DNA of 64,000 nucleotides, taken from positions 1-64,000 of the forward strand of contig JAPDOI010001547.1 of the NCBI GenBank assembly GCA_029168955.1. The letters run 5' to 3'. Below are positions 31,103-42,605 of the stretch, in pieces. A program made the position numbers and the translations under genes. The number at the start of each line of letters is the position of its first letter. Position 1 is the stretch's first letter. Source of the DNA: Aplectana chamaeleonis. Its lineage: Eukaryota; Nematoda; Chromadorea; Rhabditida; Cosmocercidae. The notes under the pieces were generated by a model. That model ran no database searches. It was not told where the DNA came from and saw nothing but the letters and a program-made list of their open reading frames with translations.

Positions 31103-31321
31103 GTTATCGATTTAGCCTAAAGAAAATCTCACTAAAGCCGAATGCTGTTCAGGGAACGGCTTTAGTCTGAGTCGCATTGAGCAAAGATGCGTGTTTCGCC
31201 TGTTACGACGACTGCGCTTCTGATTCCATCGACCGCTATCAGCTGATCATTCGTACTATTGTAAATGCCATATAACAACAATATTTAATTTGTAATATGT
31301 AGACATTGTAGGTCGTTATTG

Positions 31322-31327
31322 AATAAA
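31322..31327 (+). terminator. polyadenylation signal AATAAA for the DHHC gene
   Basis: AATAAA 220 bases downstream of the predicted stop at 31102, before the 3' end of the oppositely oriented LINE. Confidence 0.5.
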
Positions 31328-31599
31328 ATTGTGGTTGATTCATTCTTTCTAATACTGCGCATACCTGCAGAAAAAAATTTCTGACCTTGTAAATTCGTAT
31401 CACACCAAGCACACCCAAATAGGCGTGTGAAAAGAATTCGATTGCTCTGAGATTTTCTAGGGTAGTTTCCTTTGAAAATTGACCTTTGAGAGCCCTTCTC
31501 GCTTTAATATTTTTCAATTCAATAGCTTTATTTTTCAATAAAGAAACATACGGAATGTATGTGAGGGAGGTTAATTACGCGATCCTGAGTACGCAGCCA

Positions 31600-34111
31600 A
31601 CAGAACAACGAAAAAAAAAAGAAAAAAAAATGAAATACTCGTACAATCGGAGCACCCTGTACTTAAAGCTCTAACAGAAAGAGCGGCCATCTGTCCCTTG
31701 CAATGACCTGAGATTGAAGTGGGACAGCCTGCTTTTAAAAATTGGAAAACTTTTGGCATCAACGACTTCCGGAGGTAGTTTGTTCCAAATTGGGATGACC
31801 CTAAAAGCAAACGAATGCAGCACACTAGATTTCGATGTAAATCTACGTTCGAGCTGAAAAGCATGCTGGCGGGAGCGAGTACAGCGGCGGGTGATAGCGA
31901 AAACGCTTTCAAATGGGATGTCGCAGAGACCTTAGTCTCGCGTACGGGGAGCACAACATCATTTAGGCGTCAAAAGCTTTCATGTTGGAAATTGATGTGA
32001 AATAAGCTGCATTTTTCCTCAGATAGCTTCAACTGCCATAGCTTGGACCAATCAGCAAGCCGGTTCAGGTCACACTGAAGCTCGTGGAAATCGATAGCGG
32101 GGTTGCGAAGAGGGCGATATATCTTGAGATCATCAGCGAAAAGTTTGCATGTGCTCGATAATTCATCAGAGATGTCGTTCACCTAAATGAGGAAAAGCAA
32201 AGAACCCAGAACGCTACCCTGAGGAACACCGCTGGCAATTTGGATAGGATGAGAACAGAAGTCGCCAATTTTGACTGTGAAGTCACGAGGTGTCAGAAAG
32301 GAGCTCAGCCATTTTAAAGTGCCACCAGAAGTACCGTAGCTTTCGAGTTTCAGAAGTAGCTTTGGATGACTGACTGTGTCAAAAGCTTTAGCATAGTCGA
32401 TGTACACAACATCAGTTTGACAGTTCTCATTCACAGCCGAACACCAGTCGTGGAACGAGGACAGCAACTGGGACAGTGTTGATCTACCAGGCAGAAAACC
32501 ATATTGGGCAGGGCTGAAGAGGTCGTTCGACGCAAGATGGGAGAGAACACAACCTTTGACAATGATTTCGAGGACTTTACATACTGACGAGTTTAAACTG
32601 ATTGGCCGATAGTTCGAGACCTGAGCAGCTGGTGCCTTTTTGAGAAGCGGGGTCAGAATCGCGGTTTTCCATGCGTACGGAAGAGTTCCAAGGGCAAGAC
32701 TATGTTTAAAGATGCATATGAGAGGGTAACACAACCCGTCAGCGGCCCTTTTGATAAAATAAAATAGGAGGGTATGGAGTCCGGAGCAAGCGAAATTTTG
32801 TCGTTGAGCTTTTTTATGACACCCATTACAACTTCGTGGTTGATAGGTATAGAGCACAATTTCTGAAAACATCGTGGGGGAAAGTGGGGGGGGGGCGCGC
32901 CGTTGTCGCGAGCAAATACCTTAGAGAAATAGTCCGCGAACATTTTGCACTTTTGCTGATTATCGACAATGATTTCGCCCTCTTCATCTTTCAGGGTAGA
33001 GATACCTTTACGTGTTTTCATCTTAGCATTCATGTATTTGAAAAAGTTTTTTTGAATTCCTGAGCAAATGAGGCGTTTTTCACGGTTTTTAGCAAGACGT
33101 GTGCATTCCTTTTCAAGATCCCTAGCGCACTTATTGAAAGCAGCGCGTCCACCCGGCTGGGAACGGTCACGCCAGAGGAAATGCTTTTTAGCGGCCAGGC
33201 GTTGTAGATGCGGTGGGAAGTTCTTGGTCGAAGGACCATGTTTCCGAAGTGGAACACACGTCTCTATTACAAGGTGGACATAGGAAATAAAGGCCTCATA
33301 CATTTCGTTTATGTTCCGGCATGTGCAAAAGAGTGCATCCCAGTCTGTTCCTAACAACCAAAGATTTACTTGGTCCCAATTAGCCTTGCGAAAATCGAAG
33401 TTACGGGCTGTTCTGGGAGTGTCAGGTTCACGAGCAATTTCAAAGGCTATGCTAGAGTGATCGCTTGTAGAGAAGTTCGGCTGAACCTCCCAATCAGCAA
33501 CCAATGTCAGGTCATTACATAAGAGCAAATCCAGGACATTTTGCCCATCAGTGGGCTCATAATTCAAACATGATAGGCCAGAACTGGCAAGGAAATGTTC
33601 AAATGATGCATTAAAACGAGTACCGGAGTAGCCTGATGAAAACGCACAATTAAGGTCAACAACAACAACAATTGACGGCCATTTGCACTGTTAACCAATC
33701 CTCTATGACCTCAAGCAATTCGAGAGAGTCCTGGAGGCTCGTTGCAGGTCTTCGATAAACTGCAATCAAGCGGAAACAGGACCCACGTTCTAACACAAAA
33801 TCAAGGAGCATAGTTTCCCATGAAAAACTGAAAGATCTGGGCACAAAATCTGCTATTGTAATACACCTATTCACAATAACGGCAACCCCACCACCTGCCA
33901 TACCGGGCAAACGATCAGACCTATAGACAACGTAGGTGTCGCACAAGGATAGGAGCGAGTCCGGATCGTCCTCAGTTAGCCAAGTTTCGCTAATTACAAC
34001 TACATCAGGGGACGATGATTCAAGAAATGCGTTCAATGATGCTAGCTTGTTTCTTATCGATCGGGCGTTGAAGTAAAAACAGTACAAATTTCTTTTCGCT
34101 ACTGACGGCAA
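31600..34111 (-). pseudogene. LINE ORF2 endonuclease-reverse transcriptase, lightly damaged
   Basis: Endonuclease: FYFNARSIRNKLASLNAFLE, VVVISETWLTEDD, GGGVAVIVN and VYRRPA. A shift follows at the GTT run near 33655, then VVVDLNCAFSSGYSG, QNVLDLLLCNDL and FSTSDHSSIAFEI. RT: APDSIPSYF, a frameshift near 32760, AWKTAILTPLLKK, NYRPISLNSSVCKVLE, YGFLPGRSTLSQ, VVYIDYAKAFDTVSHPKLL (catalytic Asp present, about 32400), GVPQGSVLGSLLFLI and FADDLKIYR (about 32137). A TAG at 32183 replaces the residue before VNDI, and a TGA follows HESF near 31970. Only about two stops and two or three shifts: a fairly young copy. Confidence 0.88.
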
Positions 34112-34128
34112 TCCGGAACTCGTTTCAT

Positions 34129-34851
34129 TTACTTGACCAGTGCTGGGGAGAAGCGCCAGGGGGGTCGGGTCGCACGAGGAGGGGAGCGCTGCAGTGAAGC
34201 AGCGTAGTCCCCCGCCTCGGACACCGTCACCCCCTTTTTTGGAATTTGGCTTCTACTCAACACTTGACTTCTATATATGACCGCTGTGTCGTCCGTCTTA
34301 CGCGCTTCACGCAGCTTGGCCCGCAATTCAGAGCTGTAAGACGGGCGCACATACACGTTCTGCCAGTCACCAGAATTCTTCAGCTTGTGGCCGCTGCGCA
34401 GGAGCTGGATTGCGTCGTGGTGGTTCCCAAAGACGACTTTAACGGGGCGTTTTTTGGACTCGTTGAATGATCCCATACGGTAGATCGAGGTCGGAACAGC
34501 GTCGACTTCGAGATGGTCAAGAATGTCCATCAGCGTCTTCTCGTCGGCTGCCCTGCGATCTCGCGCATGCAGGTCACTCTTCTCAACTAGGCCCATAACA
34601 ACGATTTATGAAGGATTCACCTGCGGTTTTGCCGCCGGGACGGCACGCTGACTTTGATCACCGGCGGCTGGTGCCGGTGACGATCCTCCTTTCATCTTTG
34701 CAAGCTAACCAACGACTTTGGTGATCGATTGCAGTAGCGGCTGGAGTGCGTCAGTTATAGCCCTTGCCATTTGCTCGATCAATCCGCTCATGACCACCTT
34801 GACAGCTTCGTCGAACATCTTCGCAATTTCAGCTTTCTTGGTTTGCGACAT
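34129..34851 (-). pseudogene. LINE ORF1 protein, RRM-like, with two stops
   Basis: Starts MSQTKKAEIAKMFDEAVKVV, an amphipathic helix, then a TAG near 34707 and a TAA near 34605, followed by the long frame MGLVEKSDLHARDRRAADEK. The latter holds the RRM-like ORF1 core: IYRMGSFNESKKRPVKVVFG, LRSGHKLKNSGDWQNVYVRP and LREARKTDDTAVIY. The family role is RNA binding and chaperone activity in the retrotransposition particle. The C-terminal zinc knuckles found in some relatives are not seen. Confidence 0.7.
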
Positions 34852-35102
34852 CTCGACAGTACACGATCGATCGATTGAACCTCAAACTTGGGTAATTAAA
34901 CCTCAAACTTGGGTAATTTAACTCAATACCTCGTGGGCCTACCTGCCCAAAACATTGAACAATCAATAATATACGGTTTTCTGCGCCGGCACTGCCTTTT
35001 AGGGGAGCTTCTTAATTGTGAGGACAATCCATACATTTTTCTTGTTATCAGCCGAAAGGGGGAGCAGAAGAGAATGTCGCACAAGAGTGGATCTTCTGAT
35101 GT

Positions 35103-35230
35103 TTTTGAATATTTGATGCCTTTTTATGGCATTGTATATAATCAGAAGATATCACAAGGTTGGTGAGTTGAATACGAAACTTAGAAGTCAGGCAGGAATC
35201 GAACCCGCATTGCATCGCTTACTGTTGCTA
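35103..35230 (-). mobile_element. tRNA-derived SINE, copy 1 (head truncated)
   Basis: Reverse complement reads GTAAGCGATGCAATGCGGG, a B-box-like GGTTCGATTCC, then a tail GTATTCAACTCACCAACCTT and ATGCCATAAAAAGGCAT ending in AAATATTCAA. It matches the copy at 59581-59740 over about 120 bases. Here the T-arm GCGGG/CCTGC pairs well. The A-box side is missing. Confidence 0.7.
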
Positions 35231-35257
35231 AAATTTGTCTTCAAAACGGCCTCAGCT

Positions 35258-35660
35258 TAAAGGCAGTGCTCACGATAATCTTCAATTTTTAGATTACTCG
35301 CTACAGGGGCCCCTGGGTAGAACTAAAATGACGAAGAAATCGAGAAAAACGCACCAGACGTACACGGAATCCTTAAAGGCAGTGTTCACGATGAAAATTG
35401 TTTTTCTGTTTTCCCGCCTATCTTGAAAACGGCCGCATGCTGATTCCGATGATGTCTCTGAAATCGTACAAGACCTTCTGGGAACGGAGTTATGGTCCCT
35501 CAAAAATTGAGCTAAGGAAACATGGTGGACGAGTTGTCCAAGGCTTGTAACTTCCGTCTTTTGCAGCCGATGTATGCGAGCTGACCTGAGTAAAGAGCGA
35601 AGCTGAGAATGAAGGAAAGAACGAGTCGAATGATTGGAAATCATCGCTCATCTCACGATC
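35258..35660. mobile_element. TTAAAGGCAGTG MITEs, two adjoining partial copies
   Basis: TTAAAGGCAGTGCTCACGAT at 35258 starts a truncated copy. TTAAAGGCAGTGTTCACGAT at 35373 starts a second one of the subtype found at 56484-56793 (GGACGAGTTGTCC, CTTGTAACTTCCG, CAGCCGATGTATGCGAGC). The right end of the second is replaced. Confidence 0.7.
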
Positions 35661-35689
35661 TCGAGCATTCATTTGTTCACGTCGGTGGG

Positions 35690-37200
35690 CGTGTACTCTC
35701 TACTTCCCCACAGCTCGCACTTAGTTTGGCTGCAGTTCGGAATGCGATCCGCGTGTGCGCTGCGGTTCGAAGAACAGTTCGTGCTGTGGGTGGCCGTTTG
35801 TGGGGGGCAGCCAGGTGGCCATCAATCGATGCAACACGAATTTTCGTCGTCTCAATCATATGTTTTAGCTCGATGACGAGCATTTTCGGCGCTCTTCCCA
35901 TATTGTTCTGGGCTAATCTCCCGATTTCAATACTTTTTGCTGCTCTATCCGATCTCTGCTTTCATTGTTTTTGGAGTAATTAAGCTTTTCAAATATATTT
36001 TTATCCGTTCATTCGGTAATTTAGTTTTGTCTTCATTCGTTCGTCATTCATTAACTTTTTATTTACTTAGGTTTTTTTACACAATTATTTAACCTTTTGA
36101 ATCTATAAATTGTTCATTTACTTACTCAATATTTGGCTTATTTGCTGTCTTAGACATTTGAGTGTATCCATTTGATTATTTCGTTTGTTACTACCTCATT
36201 CAGTTATTACTAATCAGCAACTTATATATTCAAAAAAATAATTTGATAAATATTGTTTGAAAATTACTTAAGGGGCCTTAGTTCAATTTTCGGGCTGTCA
36301 ATAGTTACGCTACTGACTGGAAAGCGGAAAATAATTTTAAATGATCATTAAGTAGTAAAGAATAACTTCGATTCCAGGGTTGCTTCTTTTCATTCGACTA
36401 ATTCTTTTTTATATTCTCTACCTTGAATTGGGGGCAATTCGTTTGAGCTTGTTTGCGCTTAAGAATTGTATTGTCTAAACTGACGTCATGTTCTTGCATT
36501 TGATTTTTCTCAGTGTATGATTAAAGCATATCATTCTGCTTTCGCACACGTTTCCTAGTTTAGCAGCCGTTTTCACGATTACCTGAAATGTGAACTCCCT
36601 GCTTACGCTTACGAGAGCTATGCTGAATTTGTTGGAATTGCTACACTGTCAAGGTAGAGAATGTAAAAAAGATTACCAAAAATCAGTCTCAATAGAGTGA
36701 GCTACCCTATTCAAAATTATCAAGAAAATTTTGACAAATTTCTAACAAAATATTTGAACTATATGAAAAATTGTTTAGTGTTTCATGAGCAAGGAAACAA
36801 GAAGCGGAGTAATCAAATTAATTTATCCAAATGACTGAGACAGAAAATAAATTAATGAGCAAATGCATCGAATTCTCAATAATAAATAAAATAGTAAATA
36901 TATCAATAAAAAACGAAATCATGGATTAATTACCGAGAACCAAGTTAATAAACGAATAAAAATATATTTGAAAAACTTAATTACTCCAAAAACAATGAGA
37001 GTAGTAGAAAAACTTACCCAAACTTAGAGCAGAGATCGGATAGAGCAGCAAAAATTATTGAAATCGGGAGATTAGTCGGGAATAACATGGGAAGAGCGCC
37101 GAAAATGCTCGTCACCGAGCTAAAACATATGATTGAGACGACGAAAATTCGTGTTGCATCGATTGATGGCCACCTGGCTACCCCCCACTCAGACACGGGA
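35690..37200. mobile_element. large foldback, ~1.5 kb, AT-rich centre
   Basis: The 35815-36000 arm (CCATCAATCGATGCAACACG, TTTTCGGCGCTCTTCCCAT) is inverted at 36960-37195 (CGTGTTGCATCGATTGATGG, ATGGGAAGAGCGCCGAAAAT). The centre 36000-36950 is about 75 percent A/T, with partial inverted similarity and no gene. Short frames on either arm mirror each other. The part near 35700-35790 recurs at 56200-56300. Confidence 0.8.
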
Positions 37201-37610
37201 GCGGTTGTTCAGCAGGGGAACGTCGGTCGCCCCTCCCTGGTCATCCAGCGTATAACGGTTACTTATCGGCCGTACAACCGCTCAGACACGAGGGCGGTTG
37301 TTCAGCGGTGGAACGTCGGTGGCCCCGCCGGGATCATCCGTCGTGCAAGCGATACTAGTCCGCCGTACAACCGCTGACGGTTGTTCAGCGGGGGAACGTC
37401 GGTGGCCCCGCCGGGGTCATCCGTCGTGCAACCGATACTTATCCGCCGTACAACCGCTCAGACACGCTGACGGCTGTTCAGCGGGAAAACGTCGGTCGCC
37501 CCGCCGGGGTCATCCGTCGTGCAACCGATACTTATCCGCCGTAAAACCGCTGACGGTTGTTCAGCGGGGGAACGTCGGTCGCCCCTCCCTGGTCATCCAG
37601 CGTATAACCG
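37195..37610. repeat. ~88-bp tandem repeat, about 5 units
   Basis: GTTGTTCAGC(G/A)GGGGAACGTCGG recurs near 37203, 37290, 37380, 37466 and 37556, with GTACAACCGCTCAGACACG between. A related scrap lies at 56150-56205. The 156-aa frame across it is not considered a gene. Confidence 0.75.
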
Positions 37611-37714
37611 ATCTTCCACCGCTACTCAACCGATGCTCCACCGCCGTTAAACCGTTGATTCACCGCCAGCCAACCGATTTCACTCTGCAGTACGACCGAT
37701 TCTATGTACTTCAC

Positions 37715-38128
37715 GGCAACGGAAAAAGGCGGTGGAGCGCTTGCATCCTTTCACCAAGCAAATTGTAGCCATGGCTTTGACTTGGTTTTAAGAATCGACC
37801 GTGCACAGCAGATAATTTTCCCCTTTTTATGGTTTCTTGTTTCTCTTTTTTTTGTGTTTTTCCCTGATTTATCTATAGTGCATGATTTAATTGTGTCCAT
37901 GTTGTCCATGTGGGTTTCCCTCCAAATAGACAATATAGGCACAACTAAATCATTTGTTATAGATACACGCAGGATCAACAAGAGAAAAATGAGAGAAGCA
38001 CAGGAAACCATCAAAAGGGGAAAATTATCTGCTGTGCACGGTCGATTCTTAAATCCAAGTCAAAGCCATGGCTACAATTTGCTTGGTGAAAGGATGCAAG
38101 CGCACCACCGCCTTTTTCCGTTGCAGTG
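37715..38128. mobile_element. foldback element with ~190-bp arms
   Basis: CGGAAAAAGGCGGTGGAGCG at 37720 pairs with CCACCGCCTTTTTCCG at 38106, and GCACAGCAGATAATTTTCCC with GGGAAAATTATCTGCTGTGC. Arms look more than 90 percent identical, with a central loop of about 60 bp. Among the cleanest hairpins in the window. Confidence 0.88.
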
Positions 38129-38204
38129 GTGTGTAAACAGTCTAGCATTGTGGGTAACAACTAGAGGAGAATGAAGCACCCCAATAAGAAGCGGTCCGCT
38201 CCTT

Positions 38205-38526
38205 ATGAGGTACCAAATAACCTATTGTCGCCACAATGCTGAGCTGATTAAACTATTTTTCCACAATCGAAAAAGGACAGCAGATTTATTTTGCTCACAA
38301 ATAAACTTCCAATGCATGACATTTAATAATGAAGCACGACGATATAAAAAACAACTATGGTATGGTCCAGAAGATGAGAAACACGATTTTTTCTAACACT
38401 CCTAAGGCAGATATGAGAGATGGCTTACACACAAAAGCTTCCAAGAAGCGAAATTTCTTAACAAGAATAGATTTTCAACTTAACAAATATAACAAACGCC
38501 TCCCACCCGATCTACGACATAAATAA
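38205..38526 (+). pseudogene. unrecognised coding-like sequence with one frameshift
   Basis: Two overlapping frames join into one protein-like reading if a base is lost at the T6 run near 38387: RYQITYCRHNAELIKLFFHN, FNNEARRYKKQLWYGPEDEK, then KADMRDGLHTKASKKRNFLT and a KRLPPDLRHK end with TAA at 38524. Charged, low-hydrophobicity, no known motif. It could be a decayed exon or an element remnant. Confidence 0.3.
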
Positions 38527-38529
38527 CTA

Positions 38530-39420
38530 CAGATTCTCGAAGTTGCTCATTTCTATTCGGAGGTTTTTCTTTGAAGTCCCTCGCTTGCCGCGACGAACTT
38601 GGCGCGCTGCCGAAAACCTGCATGTGCTGAGTAAAAGTCATTCTAGGTAGTTTTTCAGCTTCTGGTCGATATCATACAGCTGTTCCCCCACATGTACTCA
38701 ACTGATCTAACGCAGTTTCTTTCAAATCGCCCGCTGAATCGTTAAGATTAAATCAGGAATATTGTTTAGCATAGGATCTCTTGACTTGGAAGCTTTTACT
38801 CGTAGTCAAGAGATTATTCATCTGTGATTTTTCATCTTGAAATTGCTCACACTTGCGTCGTGACTATGTGAAATAACTCAAGGCTTTGAGTAAAAGGCGA
38901 GAAGTGTAGATCTTATGCAATAAAACAGATACCCTGACCTAATCATTGCGACACAGAGGATAATCTGGAAGAAATTGCACCAGAAAGTTGGAAATAGTGT
39001 AAGTTCAGAAGAATAAATTGGACAATTGTCATGTATCGACTAGATTTTGAGAAACCACCAAAATTGAGCTTCACACACATACAGGATTTTGACGACGCAT
39101 CATGTTCTCTACGATAGCGCCGACAACCACCGAAGAGACAAGAAAACTTTCAGTTTTTCCGCCTTCTCAGGCAAGAGACCACAGAAGTTTGATATTTGTA
39201 ACATCGACGTCTAATGATGAACACCGGTAACATTGCAAAAGTACTCGTTTGACAACCCACCAAAACAACTCGTCACAAACGACTCATGAACAAGATATTC
39301 ATAAACAGTCTATTCCTACTGAAGAACTAAAGTCTAGGCGAACCGAAAATTCAAAAAAGATGACGGTTTTTCCCGAGACAAAATTCAAATGAGAACATTT
39401 TGGAAACAAAACATTGAAAA
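38530..39420. other. no gene recognised
   Basis: AT-rich spacer downstream of gene A (which runs leftwards and ends at 39421). No repeats recognised. Confidence 0.4.
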
Positions 39421-41475
39421 TCACTGGCTAACGTCGATTTCAGGCGGCGATGCACGTCGCTTTCCCAAACGCTGGAATAAGTGTTGATATTCAGTGCATC
39501 TCGAAATGCTGAAAATACAAAACCTACTCTGTCTGGGATCCATTTGGCGGAGACATCACCGTAATCGTATCCGCGAACGTCTTGCCTGTAATTGATTTGG
39601 TGCGGTGGTGTCTAGAGATGAGGCGAACAATAATACGACCAGATAAGTGAACTTACAGCGCTCTTTGAAGGGCTTCAAATAGATGCTTCCTCCACACGTC
39701 GCGTTCTGCGGAAAGCTCTCGCAGCACCGTCAGCCGTTCGTCGTCCGTTCGTCCCAGCGACGTGAAGAATCTAAATACTTTATACATCTAACAAGGGAAT
39801 AAATTATAAGTAAATTTGTGACATTGCATCCACTATGTCTTGTATTCTCACTTACCTTGAATTGGAACCGTTTATCAAAACGGCGGACTTCAATTCTTCA
39901 TGGCCGTAGCCTAGTAGATCCTCAGCGCAATCTAAAAGTAATATATTTTCGGAGTAAGAGAGTGGTTAAAGTTTATATACCTATCAGCTTGAACAATAGA
40001 TCGTTCGGAAAGTCCAGAAGGTTCTCCTTCTTAGCACTTTGACCGTTCTTTCTTATTGAATAGTCACGTATTCCCACGGCTGGGGATGTGATCTGCAGCA
40101 GACTTCAATGCACAACGGATTTGTATGATCCAATCAGTACTCACCCTCATGAGAATGAACCTATAGAGAGAGACCGCGTGGGTGAGAACGGTGTCGCGCT
40201 TACGAGGCATCCATTGGCCCACAACGTCCAGGAGATTTATCTATAAAGAGTTGGTCAACCCACACAATGCTCCAGTATTGACGTGTTTACCTCGACGAAT
40301 GGGGGGCGTTCCTCCAAAAGCCATGTTTTCGTACAGTGCGCAACACTGAAACTGGCCTTACTCGCGGCACTTTCGGGAGTCTTCTGGCAGGAAAGAAAAC
40401 GCCTCTCTTGAAGCAGGGTCCTCGATCGATACACATCAGACTGAAAAGATGGCATAATGTGATGCACTTCATTTTTTCGAAGGCACAGATTATAGCAAGA
40501 CCTACATGGAATTGGTTCGCGAGCACCATCAAGAGTTGAAATGAGCGAGAATCGTGGATTCTGTCGAATCCACTGAATGAAAAGATCATCGTGGGGGTCC
40601 CCGCCACCCAATGGACGAATTCCTAAATAAAATAATGTATGCATGCACCAGTATATCCTCTAGTTCCGGGCCTGATTTAGTGTGCGCAATTGCGGACTTG
40701 CGTCGTGGGGGCGCAACGCATCGCTTTCGTACGACCTCCGCGCCCGCCCCTCATCAGCTGTTCGTGTACGTGTTTTTCTACATGTTCAAGGGTTTTCGCA
40801 GTTCTTTGATGGTACGAAAGCGATGCGTCGCGCCCTCACGACGCAAGTCCGCAATCGCTCACACTAAATCAGGCCCGGAACCAGAGGTTATGTTCCCTCA
40901 GAAACGACCCCCCCTGGGTAACCAAAATTCTCGGGATTTTTTCAATCCCCACTCAACGTTTCATTGCTGGGCCAAATCAAGTATGAACGAGACACCAAAC
41001 TGAACGTGTAGAGAAGCCTTTAATGACCTGATAAGCTCCTTGACTGAATCGCTGCTGAGCTTTTAGGGAATCCAAAAGCATTGCAAGTTTTGACAGATCC
41101 AATTCTCCATCCGAAATGCAATCTTTCATCGTTGTGGGTATTGGGTCCATTTCGAAATGCTCAGCTTGCGGGAGCAAGTCGCTCCGGGTCCTAGTTACAT
41201 CACCTGAAGGTTTGTAGTAAGCTATGGCATCAATGCTTGGAATGATTTCCATAGATATACCATGAGCACAGCTTTGCTGTTCTCCGATTGGAATATCTTG
41301 ATCGTGGAGATAAACCGACTCGACGCTCTTGGGAATCCTAAATGAGGCTGATCCTATTCAGGTGTTACCACCACTTTATCAACTTGTGCACTCACGTTTT
41401 GACAGTCGGCACGTTTTTCGTCACGACTCGTGCAGAATAATTACGCCTAGGTGTGGTGTTCAACCTATAGCTCAT
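39421..41475 (-). CDS. gene A, unknown 387-aa protein, 10 exons
   Basis: Minus-strand exons: 41475-41396, 41337-41028, 40622-40506, 40440-40291, 40240-40145, 40092-39981, 39931-39856, 39770-39657, 39585-39528, 39471-39421. Introns are 49-85 bp except intron 2 (405 bp), all GT...AG, and phases agree at each junction. The start is ATG 41475 (MSYRLNTTPRRNYSARVVTK); the end is RRASPPEIDVSQ then TGA. Notable segments: SDGELDLSKLAMLLDSLKAQ (exon 2), FSFSGFDRIHDSRSFQLLMV (exon 3), INLLDVVGQWMPRKRDTVLT (exon 5), EDLLGYGHEELKSAVL (exon 7) and LRELSAERDVWRKHLFEALQ (exon 8). No signal peptide, membrane span or known domain is recognised; it looks soluble and mixed helical. A paralogue of exons 7-10 exists at 62686-63236. 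Intron 2 contains a foldback element. Confidence 0.8.
40660..40885. mobile_element. foldback element in gene A intron 2
   Basis: TTCCGGGCCTGATTTAGTGT at 40663 pairs with ACACTAAATCAGGCCCGGAA at 40861. Arms of about 85 bp, including GCGGACTTGCGTCGTG and its inverse. It makes up more than half of the only long intron of gene A. Confidence 0.88.
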
Positions 41476-41700
41476 CTTACTGCTATCCTACAACTGCATG
41501 CAAGATCAACAAAAGAGAGTCTACGAAGAATTCACAGAATTCCTTGAACAGTAATGAGTAATTGGTATGCATGGAGCGAACAACCATAATTCACAAACAG
41601 AATGTAGCGAGGGAATGTGGGAAGCAAATTTATTGTAATGGAATCACTGAACTTGGCAACTACACATGGAAAGAGACTCATGAGTATCAGATGCGAATGA

Positions 41701-41775
41701 TGCTGGTCGCATTTGTCTTACGACTCGTGCAGAGTGGTGATGATTTCTAGGTGCGGTATTGATGCTATAGCTCAT
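41701..41775 (-). pseudogene. duplicate of gene A first exon
   Basis: Minus strand from 41775: MSYSINTAPRNHHHSARV, then GTAAGACAA as a donor-like site. It matches gene A exon 1 (MSYRLNTTPRRNYSARVV), 300 bases downstream. The donor would be phase 0, whereas exon 2 needs phase 2, so it cannot serve as an alternative first exon without a frame change. Probably a local tandem duplication relict. Confidence 0.55.
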
Positions 41776-41779
41776 CTTG

Positions 41780-42400
41780 TCGAGAGTGGTATTCTCCAAT
41801 CTCTCTTAAGTTCCCCTAGCTTTCCTTAGGCTACCCTAAAAAGGTTAAGAACTCTCATTTTTGCGCGATTCATTCCGTATCTCGGTCGTTCATTCTGCCA
41901 ATACCATTGTATTCTCACTAATCTTTCTTCAGTGCAACCGACTCAAAACGTAAATTTTTCATCATTTCCGTAGGAGGCTTGAGGACAGAGAGGGAGGGGC
42001 CATCATTTCCAGGGGAGGCTAGGGGGGATTGGAGAATACCTTTCCCGGACAGTCAAGGAAGTGTGTAAGCAAGGAAAGGTGGGAAGATAATAAATAGTGA
42101 TGAAAAAAAAGATACATATCGGAACTGAAAATCTGATTTTTTAGAGCAGAGCTTATTCGAAAACTCGGAACAACTATCAATCGAGCAGATATTCACACAA
42201 ACAAAGCTCCCTTGTTGCACGATCGGAAAATGAGATTTTCGCGAGAGAGAGTAGGCCTGTAATGTGGAAAAAGCCGGCAAGGATGGACATTTTCACAGCG
42301 GAATTGTCGAAAATCGGGATGGTTTTCAATTCAACCCAATCAAGTGACGCACTGGGTGACCAGGAGTAGCACATCACGCATCCCCTCCTCGGAAAGTTGG
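41780..42400. other. no gene recognised
   Basis: Spacer with a short direct repeat (CCATCATTTC...GAGGCT near 41965 and 42000). Nothing else seen. Confidence 0.4.
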
Positions 42401-42605
42401 AGCTCGCCACCCGCTAACCAAAAGTCGGGCGGCGCGCAGCACCTCGCGCGGCCCGCGAGCGGAATGGTAGCGGGTGGCGAGCACTGGCATGCTGGCGCTC
42501 GCCACCCGCTCACCACATTACGGCGGCGCGCTCGCTACACCACGCCGGGGCGCTCGCCTAGCGCTGGTAGCCGACGGAAAGATAGCGGGTGGCGAGCTAT
42601 TGAAT
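42400..42605. repeat. GCTCGCCACCCGCT inverted-motif cluster 1
   Basis: GCTCGCCACCCGCT and its inverse AGCGGGTGGCGAGC alternate near 42402, 42468, 42500 and 42582. The motif recurs at 47270-47445, 53540-53735 and 55690-55900, bracketing the two minisatellite loci. Confidence 0.75.

Larger units (their letters stand above)
31570..34870 (-). mobile_element. CR1/jockey-like LINE with ORF1 and ORF2, nearly full length
   Basis: Minus strand: ORF1 from about 34851 to 34129, endonuclease from 34111, RT to about 31600. The 3' end runs into an A/T-rich tail near 31610-31630. Two ORFs, the order, and the motifs fit the CR1/jockey superfamily. The clade is not resolved. Confidence 0.82.

Noticed and set aside
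39472..39527. A 19-bp intron at the end of gene A (acceptor TATTTTCAG)
   Set aside because: Too short to be spliced. The next acceptor, TATTCCAG, gives a normal 56-bp intron and an in-frame end.
40287..40644. Single-exon genes on the minus strand (129 and 106 aa)
   Set aside because: These frames each read one exon of gene A correctly and then run through an intron. The spliced model uses both frames in turn.
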